Assembly (NCBI GenBank): GCA_900546665.1
Contig: URDY01000001.1
Coordinates: 62,001 to 126,000, forward strand
Direction: 5' to 3'
From: an uncultured Paraprevotella sp.
GTDB lineage: Bacteria > Bacteroidota > Bacteroidia > Bacteroidales > Bacteroidaceae
Length of the DNA: 64,000 bases
Positions 54,519-62,316 of this stretch are shown piece after piece (the first letter of the stretch is position 1; the number at the start of each line of letters is the position of its first letter). The translations under genes and the position numbers were made by a program. Under the pieces are notes generated by a model that had not been told where the DNA came from, did not search any database, and worked only from the letters and a program-made list of their open reading frames with translations.

Positions 54519-56282
54519 CTATTTTTCTTTTCTATTTTGAGCCTGTTGCATTACCCGTAAGAAATTACCTCCCCAGATTTTTTGGATATCATCTTCACTG
54601 TAACGTTCAGCCATCAATCTACGGGTAAAATTAATTACCTCACTGGCAGACGCACAACCCGGCACTCCACCATCTCCATCAAAATCCGTACCAATTCCCA
54701 CATGATCTATTCCCATCACATTAACCATGTGATTCAGATGATTAACAGCATCCAGAATAGAAGCTTCTCCCGTTTTATTAAGAAAACCATGATAAAGAGT
54801 AACCTGAGCTACTCCACCTTGAGCAGCCAGCCTTTTCATCTGCTCATCAGTTAAATTACGTGGTACATCGCATAAAGTCTTTGCAGAAGAATGAGAACAG
54901 ACAATCGGAACATCACTAACTTCCAATGCGTTATAAAAACTGGCTTCTGAAGCATGAGACAAATCCACTAGAAGTCCCAGCTTGTTCATTTCTTTCACTA
55001 CTTCACATCCAAAATGACTAAGCCCCTTATGCTCACAACAACCACGTGCAGAATCACAGATATCATTATCGCCATTGTGACACAAAGTCATATAAACAAT
55101 TCCACGGTCACGAAAATGTTTTAATCTGCTTATATCCTTTCCTATGGCATATCCATTCTCAATCCCCAACATCACGGCTTTTTTGCCAATATGCTTTATT
55201 CTGTTCAAATCGGCTGGAGTATAAGCCAGTTCCACAAACGATGCATTAGACAAAATCATCCGTTCAATTTGGGTAAGGATACGGTCAGCTTTCGCCGTTG
55301 CAGCCAATAAAGCCTCATCTGTACGTTCTTTCTGATCAAGATAAGCCACCATGATCACCGCATCCAAATGCCCTTCTCGCATTTTATGCAAGTCTACAAG
55401 TACATGTGGATCACGTGTATCAAACTGAATATTTTTATGAAAAAACATTGGAGTGTCACAATGGCTATCCAATGTAATGATTCTGTCATGCAACAACTTG
55501 GCAGCTGAAAATGATGAAGCTTCGCGTACAAGCCAATCAAATAATGGCATCATACTTTCTTCCTGCCTTAATATAAAACATTCGGGATGCCACTGCACAC
55601 CGATAATTGATTTATATTCTGCAGATTCAACGGCCTCAATTATACCATCTGCAGACAAAGCAGCCACCTTCAATCTGGGTCCCGGATTTCTGACAGCCTG
55701 ATGATGGAAAGAATTAACACATAATTCAGTTCTATTGAAAATATGATTTAATAAACTGTTTTCCTTTATACTAACACGATGAGAAGCATATCTTCTATCC
55801 AAATCCTGACTATGTTTAAGCAACCGCCCCTCAACCTGGGTATAGATATCTTGATAAATCTCACCATCCAAAGCAGCTACGATCATCTGCATTCCTCTGC
55901 AAATACCTAACATCGGAATCTGACGGTCATAGGCCAATCTAACCAACATCAGTTCCGCCAAATCCCGTTTACAATTGATGCTATGTAAGGCAGGCAAAGG
56001 TTCTTCTCCTACAAACAACGGATTAAGATCCCCTCCCCCTGAAAATACGATACCATCTATATGCTCCAGAACATTTACCAAAGCATCGGGATTTTCATAA
56101 GGCGGAATAATGACCGGAGTTGCACCTGCCCTTAAAACAGATTCAAAATAACCTTCCGCCAATTCACATCCTTTTTCACCAAAGTTACCTGTTATACCGA
56201 TAACAGGCTGACGAGATGTTCCGGGAAAACAGGCATGTAAACGATCATACTGGCTTTTCCAGTCGTAATAATCCGTATTCAT
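54519..56282 (-). CDS. Fusion of C26 glutamine amidotransferase-like and M19 dipeptidase domains
   Basis: A 587-residue two-domain protein without a signal peptide. Residues 1-250 are a C26/PuuD-type gamma-glutamyl hydrolase with the triad C128 (GICRGMQ), H232 and E234 (WHPE). Residues 265-587 are an M19 (renal-type) dipeptidase with metal ligands H274/D276 (DSHCD), E375 (GIENG) and H443/H464, and a conserved GIGTDFDGD. Successive removal of a gamma-glutamyl group and cleavage of the remaining dipeptide, as in glutathione breakdown, is a plausible job, but this is inference. It follows an Lrp-type regulator by 15 bases. Confidence 0.9.
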   Translation of the reverse strand: MNTDYYDWKSQYDRLHACFPGTSRQPVIGITGNFGEKGCELAEGYFESVLRAGATPVIIPPYENPDALVNVLEHIDGIVFSGGGDLNPLFVGEEPLPALHSINCKRDLAELMLVRLAYDRQIPMLGICRGMQMIVAALDGEIYQDIYTQVEGRLLKHSQDLDRRYASHRVSIKENSLLNHIFNRTELCVNSFHHQAVRNPGPRLKVAALSADGIIEAVESAEYKSIIGVQWHPECFILRQEESMMPLFDWLVREASSFSAAKLLHDRIITLDSHCDTPMFFHKNIQFDTRDPHVLVDLHKMREGHLDAVIMVAYLDQKERTDEALLAATAKADRILTQIERMILSNASFVELAYTPADLNRIKHIGKKAVMLGIENGYAIGKDISRLKHFRDRGIVYMTLCHNGDNDICDSARGCCEHKGLSHFGCEVVKEMNKLGLLVDLSHASEASFYNALEVSDVPIVCSHSSAKTLCDVPRNLTDEQMKRLAAQGGVAQVTLYHGFLNKTGEASILDAVNHLNHMVNVMGIDHVGIGTDFDGDGGVPGCASASEVINFTRRLMAERYSEDDIQKIWGGNFLRVMQQAQNRKEK

Positions 56283-56297
56283 ATCCTCTCTGTCTTA

Positions 56298-56759
56298 TTA
56301 TTCCAACCCAACAGGCACTTCTTTCTTAATACTCTGTTCCAAGGATATCAAAGTTTCTGTAGAGATTACACCCGGAATTTCCTGCAGACGGTTATTAAGC
56401 AATTCCATCAGATGGGCATTGTCCCTGGCATACAATTTTATGAGCATGGTATACGGACCGGTTGTAAAATGACACTCTACAACCTCTGGAATATGATTCA
56501 GTTCCTCCACCACTCTCTTATACATTGAGCCTTTTTCCAATATGACTCCTACATAAGTACAAGTGCTATATCCTAAACTTTTAGGATTAACATGATAACC
56601 AGAACCAACAATAACCCCTAAATCTATGAGACGTTGCACACGTTGATGTATAGCTGCACGTGAAACGCCACATTCATTTGCCACATCCTTAAATGGGATA
56701 CGGGCATTACATGAAATTATCTCTAATATTTTTTTATCCAGACTATCTATTTTTTCCAT
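56298..56759 (-). CDS. Lrp/AsnC-family transcriptional regulator
   Basis: A 153-residue regulator. The N-terminal HTH (LDKKILEIISCNARIPFKDVANECGVSRAAIHQRVQRL) is followed by a ligand-binding RAM domain (about 65-150) with the typical GPYTMLIKLYARD and LQEIPGVISTETLISLE. Members form octamers and respond to amino acids. It heads the operon with the C26-M19 fusion, the M28 lipoprotein and the SufE-like gene. A 15-bp dyad covers its transcription start, suggesting autorepression. Confidence 0.93.
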   Translation of the reverse strand: MEKIDSLDKKILEIISCNARIPFKDVANECGVSRAAIHQRVQRLIDLGVIVGSGYHVNPKSLGYSTCTYVGVILEKGSMYKRVVEELNHIPEVVECHFTTGPYTMLIKLYARDNAHLMELLNNRLQEIPGVISTETLISLEQSIKKEVPVGLE

Positions 56760-56777
56760 ATAAAGCAGTTTTATTTA

Positions 56778-56792
56778 TACAAACAATTTGTA
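56778..56792. promoter_or_regulatory. Lrp operator candidate
   Basis: TACAAA-CAA-TTTGTA is a perfect dyad of 15 bases, the length of Lrp-family sites. It overlaps the predicted transcription start (about 56788) of the Lrp gene. Confidence 0.5.
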
Positions 56793-56794
56793 AG

Positions 56795-56802
56795 CAAATA
56801 TA
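56795..56802 (-). promoter_or_regulatory. Lrp operon promoter -7 box
   Basis: On the minus strand TATATTTG matches TAnnTTTG, placing transcription start near 56788, 29 bases before the ATG at 56759. Confidence 0.55.
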
Positions 56803-56924
56803 GCTATTTTTCCATTAAATGTATACTGTTTAACAAAAAATAAAATCACTATAACCAAAATATAATTCATAATGATGAATCTATTTGTTATTATGAGATT
56901 GCTATATCTGAATATGAAGAACTA

Positions 56925-56965
56925 TTGAAAAAAATATAAGGACATACAGTACAGTATGTCCTTAT
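56925..56965 (-). terminator. Terminator of the FKBP operon
   Basis: ATAAGGACATAC (56936-56947) pairs perfectly with GTATGTCCTTAT (56954-56965). On the minus strand the hairpin is followed by a T-rich run (56925-56935), as expected for termination after the last FKBP gene, which ends at 56994. Confidence 0.8.
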
Positions 56966-56993
56966 TAAAAAGATAAATCCTTATAACGGATTA

Positions 56994-57893
56994 CTATTTC
57001 TCAATTTCAAGCAACTCTACAGTAAAAATCAATGCTGAGAAAGGCTTTATCTTACCAGCTTCACGGGCTCCATAACCCAGCTCTTGCGGAATATAGATTT
57101 CCCATTTTGATCCGACAGGCATATGTGTCAATGCTTCCGTCCAACCTTTAATTACCTGATTACACCCGAAAGAAGCCGGTTTCTTACGTTCATAAGAACT
57201 GTCAAACACAGTTCCGTCAATAAGACGGCCTTCATAATTGACCTTAACCTTAGAAGTTGCAGTCGGAATCTCACCATTACCTTTTACCAACACTTTATAT
57301 TGTACACCGCATGGTAATGTTTCCACACTGTCTTTCTTGGCATTCTCCTTCAGGAATTTTTCTCCAGCTTTTCGATTCTCACCATACAGACGTTCCATTC
57401 TGCTATCATGGTAATACTTCATCTGCTTTTCAACCAGATCCTTGGCATGATTCATATCCATCGCCGTTTTTTCATTGTTGATGGCTGCCCTAAAACCTTC
57501 AAAGAAAAGGTTTCTGTTTAACAGGGAGGTAGAATCATTTCCTGTAATCTGCTTATCCAATCCTGGAAGAATTTGATTTTCTACCTGCTGACGTATCTGG
57601 ATTCCTGCTGCATAAGCCTGCATTTTTTTCTGTTCGTCAACTGAAAGAGTAGCTGTAAATCCTTCTATAAAATTAGAAAAATAAGCTGTATCTACATTTA
57701 ATCTAGTAGCAAGATAACCTTTCAACCCTTGCGTATTTGCCATTCCCATAGCATAACTGAAGGTATCAACAGAACATGTATCGACCTTCACCGCAACAGT
57801 CTTTTTTATTTTCCTGCTTTTTCTTCCCTTGGCATTGATTCCGAGACAGAAAATAAGAGTCAGAGACAATGCTAAAAATTTCAGTCCCTTCAT
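56994..57893 (-). CDS. FKBP-type peptidyl-prolyl isomerase, exported
   Basis: A 299-residue FKBP with an N-terminal signal peptide (cleavage near INAKG) and an unusual basic KGRKSRKIKK stretch just after it. A Mip/FkpA-like helical dimerisation region (about 40-190) precedes the C-terminal FKBP domain (about 200-298; VNYEGRLIDGTVFDSSYERKKPASF, ALTHMPVGSKWEIYIPQELGYG). It would assist folding in the periplasm. It is very similar to the gene immediately upstream (8-base gap), so the two probably arose by tandem duplication. Confidence 0.92.
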   Translation of the reverse strand: MKGLKFLALSLTLIFCLGINAKGRKSRKIKKTVAVKVDTCSVDTFSYAMGMANTQGLKGYLATRLNVDTAYFSNFIEGFTATLSVDEQKKMQAYAAGIQIRQQVENQILPGLDKQITGNDSTSLLNRNLFFEGFRAAINNEKTAMDMNHAKDLVEKQMKYYHDSRMERLYGENRKAGEKFLKENAKKDSVETLPCGVQYKVLVKGNGEIPTATSKVKVNYEGRLIDGTVFDSSYERKKPASFGCNQVIKGWTEALTHMPVGSKWEIYIPQELGYGAREAGKIKPFSALIFTVELLEIEK

Positions 57894-57901
57894 CTTGCTT
57901 C

Positions 57902-58771
57902 TTATTTCTCTATACTTAACAAGTCAATAGTAAATACCAATGCTGAGAAAGGTTTAATCTGACCTGCTTCTCTTTCAGCATAAGCCTGATCCTGAGGAAT
58001 ATATACAATCCACTTAGATCCTACAGGCATGTGAGTCAAAGCTTCGGTCCATCCTGGAATAACCTGATTACAACGGAATGTAGCCGGTTCATTGCGCTTG
58101 TAAGAGCTGTCAAATACCGTTCCGTCTATCAACTTACCTTCATAATTAACCTTTACACGAGTAGTATCTGCTGGAATTTCTCCCTTACCTTCTGTGACTA
58201 CTTCATAGTATACGCCATTAGCCAATTTCTTGATACCCGGTTTTTTAGCGATGCTATCCAAATAAGCTTCTCCCTTTTTCTTGTTGTCACCATACGTTTT
58301 TTCCAAATGTGAAGCTTTTACGGATCTCATCTTCTCAGTGGCAAATTCCTGAGCCTTCTCCATTGTCATTTCACCGTTCTCTCCGGTTACTCCAGCCACG
58401 AAACCAGCCATAAAGTTCTTCAGACTGATAGTCTGGGTTGAATCATCACCAAACACTTCATAATTGATTCCCTTGATCATCTGCTGGCTGATCTGCTGAC
58501 CGATCTGGATACCTGCATAATATGCCGTTTTCTTCTTGTCATCACCGGCATTTGCACCTTCATTCAAACCCTTAATGAATTCATTCAAGTAGGTTGTGTC
58601 CACTCCTACACGGTTAACCAAATAATCCTTCAAGCCCTGAGTCTGAGCCATACCAATAGAATAGCTCAATGAATCAATATCAGACTTCATATCAGCTTTA
58701 GGAGTTGATGAAGAGCAAGATGCCATTAATGCTGCCACAGCAGCCACTGCAATAAAACCTGTTTTTTTCAT
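57902..58771 (-). CDS. FKBP-type peptidyl-prolyl isomerase, lipoprotein
   Basis: A 289-residue FKBP lipoprotein (lipobox LMASC, then SSSTPKAD). The helical N-terminal domain (about 30-185) and FKBP domain (about 190-289; VNYEGKLIDGTVFDSSYKRNEPATF, ALTHMPVGSKWIVYIPQDQAYA) match its downstream neighbour closely. It is probably membrane-anchored on the periplasmic side. It is the middle gene of three tandem FKBPs. Confidence 0.93.
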   Translation of the reverse strand: MKKTGFIAVAAVAALMASCSSSTPKADMKSDIDSLSYSIGMAQTQGLKDYLVNRVGVDTTYLNEFIKGLNEGANAGDDKKKTAYYAGIQIGQQISQQMIKGINYEVFGDDSTQTISLKNFMAGFVAGVTGENGEMTMEKAQEFATEKMRSVKASHLEKTYGDNKKKGEAYLDSIAKKPGIKKLANGVYYEVVTEGKGEIPADTTRVKVNYEGKLIDGTVFDSSYKRNEPATFRCNQVIPGWTEALTHMPVGSKWIVYIPQDQAYAEREAGQIKPFSALVFTIDLLSIEK

Positions 58772-58796
58772 TTTAATTTTATGATATTTTATTTGA

Positions 58797-59402
58797 TTAA
58801 AGTACTTTTATGAGTTCCACATCAAAAATCAATGTGCTATAGGGAGGAATGGAATTACCTGCACCACCTGCACCATAACCAAGAAGATAAGGGATAAAGA
58901 AACGGTATTTGGCACCTTCTTTCATCAATTGCAAACCTTCTGTCCATCCTGCGATAACACCATTCAACGGGAAATCTGCCGGTTCACCTCTTTGCAAGCT
59001 ACTGTCAAACAATGTACCATCGATAAGCATACCTTCATAATGGCAGCGAACCTTATCTGTAGCTTTCGGGCTTTTACCGTCTCCTTCTTTAAGAACCATA
59101 TACTGCAAACCAGAAGCCGTTGTAACAACGCCTTCTTTCTGTGCATTTTCCTTCAAGAAATTCTCACCGTCTACTTTTGCCTGTTTTCCTTTAGCTTCCT
59201 TTTCTGCATTCATCTGAGCTTCTTTTGCTCTGAAATACTCATTCACAATGCCCTGAGCTTCATGATGTGATACAGCCAAATCCTTATTTCCTATCACATC
59301 CTTAATTGCCAAAGCAAAGTCATCTATATTCAGATCTGTAGCTCCCATACTTTTAAGTTGCTGTCCAATTCCCAGACCCAATGCATAACTAACTTTATCC
59401 AT
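58797..59402 (-). CDS. FKBP-type peptidyl-prolyl isomerase, cytoplasmic type
   Basis: A 201-residue FKBP without a signal peptide. A helical N-terminal domain (MDKVSYALGLGIGQQLKSMG) leads to the FKBP domain (about 95-201; CHYEGMLIDGTLFDSSLQRGEPADFPLNGVIAGWTEGL). It is the first gene of the operon. The three FKBPs thus cover cytoplasm, membrane and periplasm. Confidence 0.92.
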   Translation of the reverse strand: MDKVSYALGLGIGQQLKSMGATDLNIDDFALAIKDVIGNKDLAVSHHEAQGIVNEYFRAKEAQMNAEKEAKGKQAKVDGENFLKENAQKEGVVTTASGLQYMVLKEGDGKSPKATDKVRCHYEGMLIDGTLFDSSLQRGEPADFPLNGVIAGWTEGLQLMKEGAKYRFFIPYLLGYGAGGAGNSIPPYSTLIFDVELIKVL

Positions 59403-59445
59403 CTGTTTTTCGTTGTTTTTTTATAATTGTTTAATTCTAAAGGCG

Positions 59446-59453
59446 CAAAGTTA
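59446..59453 (-). promoter_or_regulatory. FKBP operon promoter -7 box
   Basis: On the minus strand TAACTTTG matches TAnnTTTG, with transcription starting near 59439, about 37 bases before the ATG at 59402. It lies only 12 bases from the oppositely directed -7 box of the sirtuin gene. Confidence 0.65.
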
Positions 59454-59465
59454 ACTGAATTATTT

Positions 59466-59473
59466 TACCTTTG
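59466..59473 (+). promoter_or_regulatory. Sirtuin gene promoter -7 box
   Basis: TACCTTTG matches TAnnTTTG, with transcription starting near 59480, 45 bases before the ATG. The -33 region overlaps the divergent FKBP promoter. Confidence 0.6.
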
Positions 59474-59524
59474 TAGATAAAAGATAGTTTATTTTTAATT
59501 TTTAAGTGTAAAAAACCGAAATAT

Positions 59525-60223
59525 ATGAAAAAAGTTGTTGTTTTAACAGGAGCCGGCATGTCTGCCGAAAGTGGTTTGAGCACTTTCCGCGATTCAGGAG
59601 GTTTATGGGATCAATATCCTATTGAAGATGTGGCAACTCCTGAAGGATACGCACGTAATCCCAAACTGGTTTTAGATTTTTATAATGAACGCCGTCGGCA
59701 ATTATTACAGGTGCAACCATGTAAAGGACATATTCTGCTTGCCGAAATGGAAAAGGATTACAACGTGACAATCGTTACACAAAACGTTGACAATCTACAT
59801 GAAAAGGCAGGCAGTACCAAAGTTATCCACCTACACGGTGAACTAATGAAAGGTACATCCTCTAAAGACCCTAATGACACAACACAAATCCAAACACTTG
59901 ACGAGCATAACTGCAACATACACCTTGGAGACAAAGCAAAAGACGGCAGTCAATTGCGCCCGTATATTGTATGGTTCGGAGAACCTGTACCTATGATAGA
60001 GGAAGCCATTAAAATTACCGAACAGGCTGACATATTTATTATTATTGGTACATCCCTGAATGTTTATCCTGCCGCAGGGTTAATTCATTATGTACCCAGA
60101 CATGCTCCAATATATCTCATAGACCCTAAAACAGTCAATATCAGCGATAGTAGTCACATCACACATATCCAGAAAGGAGCATCTGAAGGCATCAATGAAT
60201 TGATAAATTTGTTAAAAAAGTAA
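59525..60223 (+). CDS. Sir2-family NAD-dependent deacylase without zinc cysteines
   Basis: A 232-residue sirtuin. NAD-binding motifs are intact: TGAGMSAESGLSTFRDSGGLW, TQNVDNLHEKAGS, catalytic His in HLHGEL, and GTSLNVYPAAGL. Y53 and R56 (FYNERRR) match the YxxR pair linked to desuccinylation/demalonylation in class III sirtuins. The usual zinc-binding four-cysteine module is missing: only two Cys occur in the whole protein, neither in a CxxC. The loop is replaced by KGTSSKDPND...LGDKAKDGSQLRP. It would remove acyl groups from lysines in the cytoplasm. Confidence 0.92.
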   Translation: MKKVVVLTGAGMSAESGLSTFRDSGGLWDQYPIEDVATPEGYARNPKLVLDFYNERRRQLLQVQPCKGHILLAEMEKDYNVTIVTQNVDNLHEKAGSTKVIHLHGELMKGTSSKDPNDTTQIQTLDEHNCNIHLGDKAKDGSQLRPYIVWFGEPVPMIEEAIKITEQADIFIIIGTSLNVYPAAGLIHYVPRHAPIYLIDPKTVNISDSSHITHIQKGASEGINELINLLKK

Positions 60224-60260
60224 AACTACCCGTTTAAACTGTGGATGCTTTCCAATATTT

Positions 60261-60289
60261 TTTGTAAAATTGTAGTCGATTTAAGTTTA
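60261..60289 (+). promoter_or_regulatory. Rubredoxin promoter candidate
   Basis: TTTG (60261-60264) is followed 17 bases later by TAAGTTTA (60282-60289), a one-mismatch -7 box. This is the only promoter in the window where I see a -33-like element at about the right spacing. Transcription would start near 60296. Confidence 0.4.
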
Positions 60290-60317
60290 TTACAATTATT
60301 AATTAATAAGTAAAACG

Positions 60318-60482
60318 ATGAAAAAGTATATCTGTACAGTTTGTCAGTGGGTGTATGATCCTGAAATTGGTGATCCGGAATCAGGTATTGCACCAGGAAC
60401 CCCATTTGAAGAAATTCCAGAAGATTGGGTTTGCCCATTGTGCGGTGTAGGTAAGCATGATTTTGAACCCTACGAAGAATAA
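60318..60482 (+). CDS. Rubredoxin
   Basis: A 54-residue rubredoxin. Two CxxC pairs (CTVC at 6-9 and CPLC at 39-42) bind one iron. [30 protein letters not shown] is the family core. It is a small cytoplasmic electron carrier, in anaerobes often feeding electrons to oxygen- or peroxide-reducing enzymes. It stands alone between the sirtuin and a convergent transporter gene. Confidence 0.97.
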   Translation: MKKYICTVCQWVYDPEIGDPESGIAPGTPFEEIPEDWVCPLCGVGKHDFEPYEE

Positions 60483-60509
60483 AACTTCATATTTTAATTT
60501 TTTAACAGG

Positions 60510-60546
60510 AAGAGAGAAACAAAGATTTAGGATCTGTTTCTCTCTT
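60510..60546. terminator. Hairpin between rubredoxin and Na/Pi genes
   Basis: AAGAGAGAAACA (60510-60521) pairs perfectly over 12 bases with TGTTTCTCTCTT (60535-60546). The right arm lies within the last codons of the convergent Na/Pi gene, so one structure may end both transcripts. Confidence 0.65.
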
Positions 60547-62230
60547 TATTTTGTTCATCCAGCCTGGCTTCCGTCACATTAATCATACAATCAGCCATCT
60601 GTTCACATTCATTTATTATATCCATATACATTGTTCCCGTCAAATAACTGTATGCATAACTATTCACGTCTATAATGTTCAAGCTACGCAACTGTTTCCT
60701 GAAATTATTAATCTCATTCTCAATATAATAAGCAGTCGAAGCTTCTTTAGGAACCTTTCTTGCAGCCAATATTTGTTTCATCTGTCCGAAAGCCTGCTCA
60801 ACCAGTTGAAACATTTGGTGCAGATGATCCAATTGTTTTTCAGAGAAACGTTGTTCACTTTTATAGTTCCGTGCAGTCGTACGAGCAATATGGAAACAGC
60901 TGTCTCCTATACTTTCTATTTCTGAAACCTGACGCAACATTCCTCTTATAGTATTTTTAAGCTCAGCACTTAATCTTTCATCACTTATCTTATTCAAATA
61001 ATTGGCTATTTCTATTTCCATATCATCACAGACCTCCTCATAATGCTGAATTTTTGCAAACGTATTATTAAAATCCACGTCATTCGGGGCTGAAAACAAA
61101 TAACGGGTTTGCATAAACATTTGAGATACGATATAAGCATAATTTAAAATTTCCTTTCTGGCCTCCATTGCAGAAAGTTCCGGTGTCTCTTGAGGACCAT
61201 TCACGATAAAACGAAGTTCACGCTGGTCATCTTGCCCTTTTTTACGAATCAAAGCCTTATTGCATAATGTTTCCAACGGTTTCAAGAAACAAATGAAAAG
61301 CGTCGCATTACATAAATTAAATCCGGTATGGAAAGCAGCCAAGACATAAGCGTTATTTTTATTCACACCAACAGAAGCTAACGGAGACATATCGGAATCA
61401 AGAAGAATATCACATAAATAGTCAACAATATAAGGAAAGACAAAAAACACCCAGGCAACACCTCCTATATTAAACAACATCTGTCCCAAGGCTGTTCGTC
61501 TGGCCTGTAAACTGGCTTGTCTTGCCGCTCTCCAGGTCAATAAGGCTCTACCAATATTCTCACCAAGAACAAAAGCAACACCCGAATATATAGACCAAAC
61601 ACCCGTTGCACACAAAAGTATAGAAACAGCCATCAATACAGCTGAAGACTGAATCAGGAAAGTCAGCAAGGCTCCAATAACCAGAAGAACCAAATAGGAA
61701 CCATAATTTTCATGACCAAATGACAGGAAATCATTCAAAATACCTACACGTGCCAACTGAATCTCATCTGCATAATGATAAAACAGCCCTAATGAAAGTA
61801 TGATAAAACTTAAACCAAAAAGAGATTCTCCCCAAAGTCTTTGCCGGTGCATATAAACCAAAATCATGGAAATCAGCATAAGAGGATATATGTAAGCACT
61901 GATTTCATAATTATATTCTATGGCCATAATCCAAGCAATCAACGTATTGCCTACAGAAGCTCCCATTAAGATAGGTAAAGACTGACTTAATGAAAGCATA
62001 CCTGCATGCACAAAACGTACCGTAAGAAGTGAGCTTGTCACTGACGATTGCAACATAGCCGTGACTAATGCTCCCGTCAGCAATGATGTCATACGGTTGG
62101 TAGCTAAAGAATCTAAAATATGACGAAGTTTATTGCCTGCCATCTTTTGTAAACTCTCGCTCAGCAAATTCATACCATACATTAACATTCCGAGACAGCC
62201 CAAAAGTTTTAAAAATGCTAAAACCACCAT
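60527..62230 (-). CDS. Na/Pi cotransporter family protein with PhoU-like domain
   Basis: A 567-residue protein. Two Na/Pi-cotransporter repeats each carry the QSS motif (ALVTAMLQSSVTSSLL and LLTFLIQSSAVLMAV) within eight or more helices (about 1-330). A C-terminal helical PhoU-like region (about 350-560) follows. Related proteins take up phosphate or act in phosphate signalling; some bacterial members have unclear roles. The frame is open to a TTG at 62251, but the ATG at 62230 (MVVLAFLKLLGCLG) is the first standard start. Confidence 0.88.
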   Translation of the reverse strand: MVVLAFLKLLGCLGMLMYGMNLLSESLQKMAGNKLRHILDSLATNRMTSLLTGALVTAMLQSSVTSSLLTVRFVHAGMLSLSQSLPILMGASVGNTLIAWIMAIEYNYEISAYIYPLMLISMILVYMHRQRLWGESLFGLSFIILSLGLFYHYADEIQLARVGILNDFLSFGHENYGSYLVLLVIGALLTFLIQSSAVLMAVSILLCATGVWSIYSGVAFVLGENIGRALLTWRAARQASLQARRTALGQMLFNIGGVAWVFFVFPYIVDYLCDILLDSDMSPLASVGVNKNNAYVLAAFHTGFNLCNATLFICFLKPLETLCNKALIRKKGQDDQRELRFIVNGPQETPELSAMEARKEILNYAYIVSQMFMQTRYLFSAPNDVDFNNTFAKIQHYEEVCDDMEIEIANYLNKISDERLSAELKNTIRGMLRQVSEIESIGDSCFHIARTTARNYKSEQRFSEKQLDHLHQMFQLVEQAFGQMKQILAARKVPKEASTAYYIENEINNFRKQLRSLNIIDVNSYAYSYLTGTMYMDIINECEQMADCMINVTEARLDEQNKERNRS

Positions 62231-62316
62231 CGTTTCCACTATATTAGTCAAATAAATTACTTTTTCTCACCGTAAATCTTTAATTTTAAGCACTTAAAAT
62301 CTAAAATTTTACTTTT

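Noticed and set aside
60226..60438. Minus-strand frame over the rubredoxin gene
   Set aside because: The plus strand encodes a perfect rubredoxin with both CxxC pairs.
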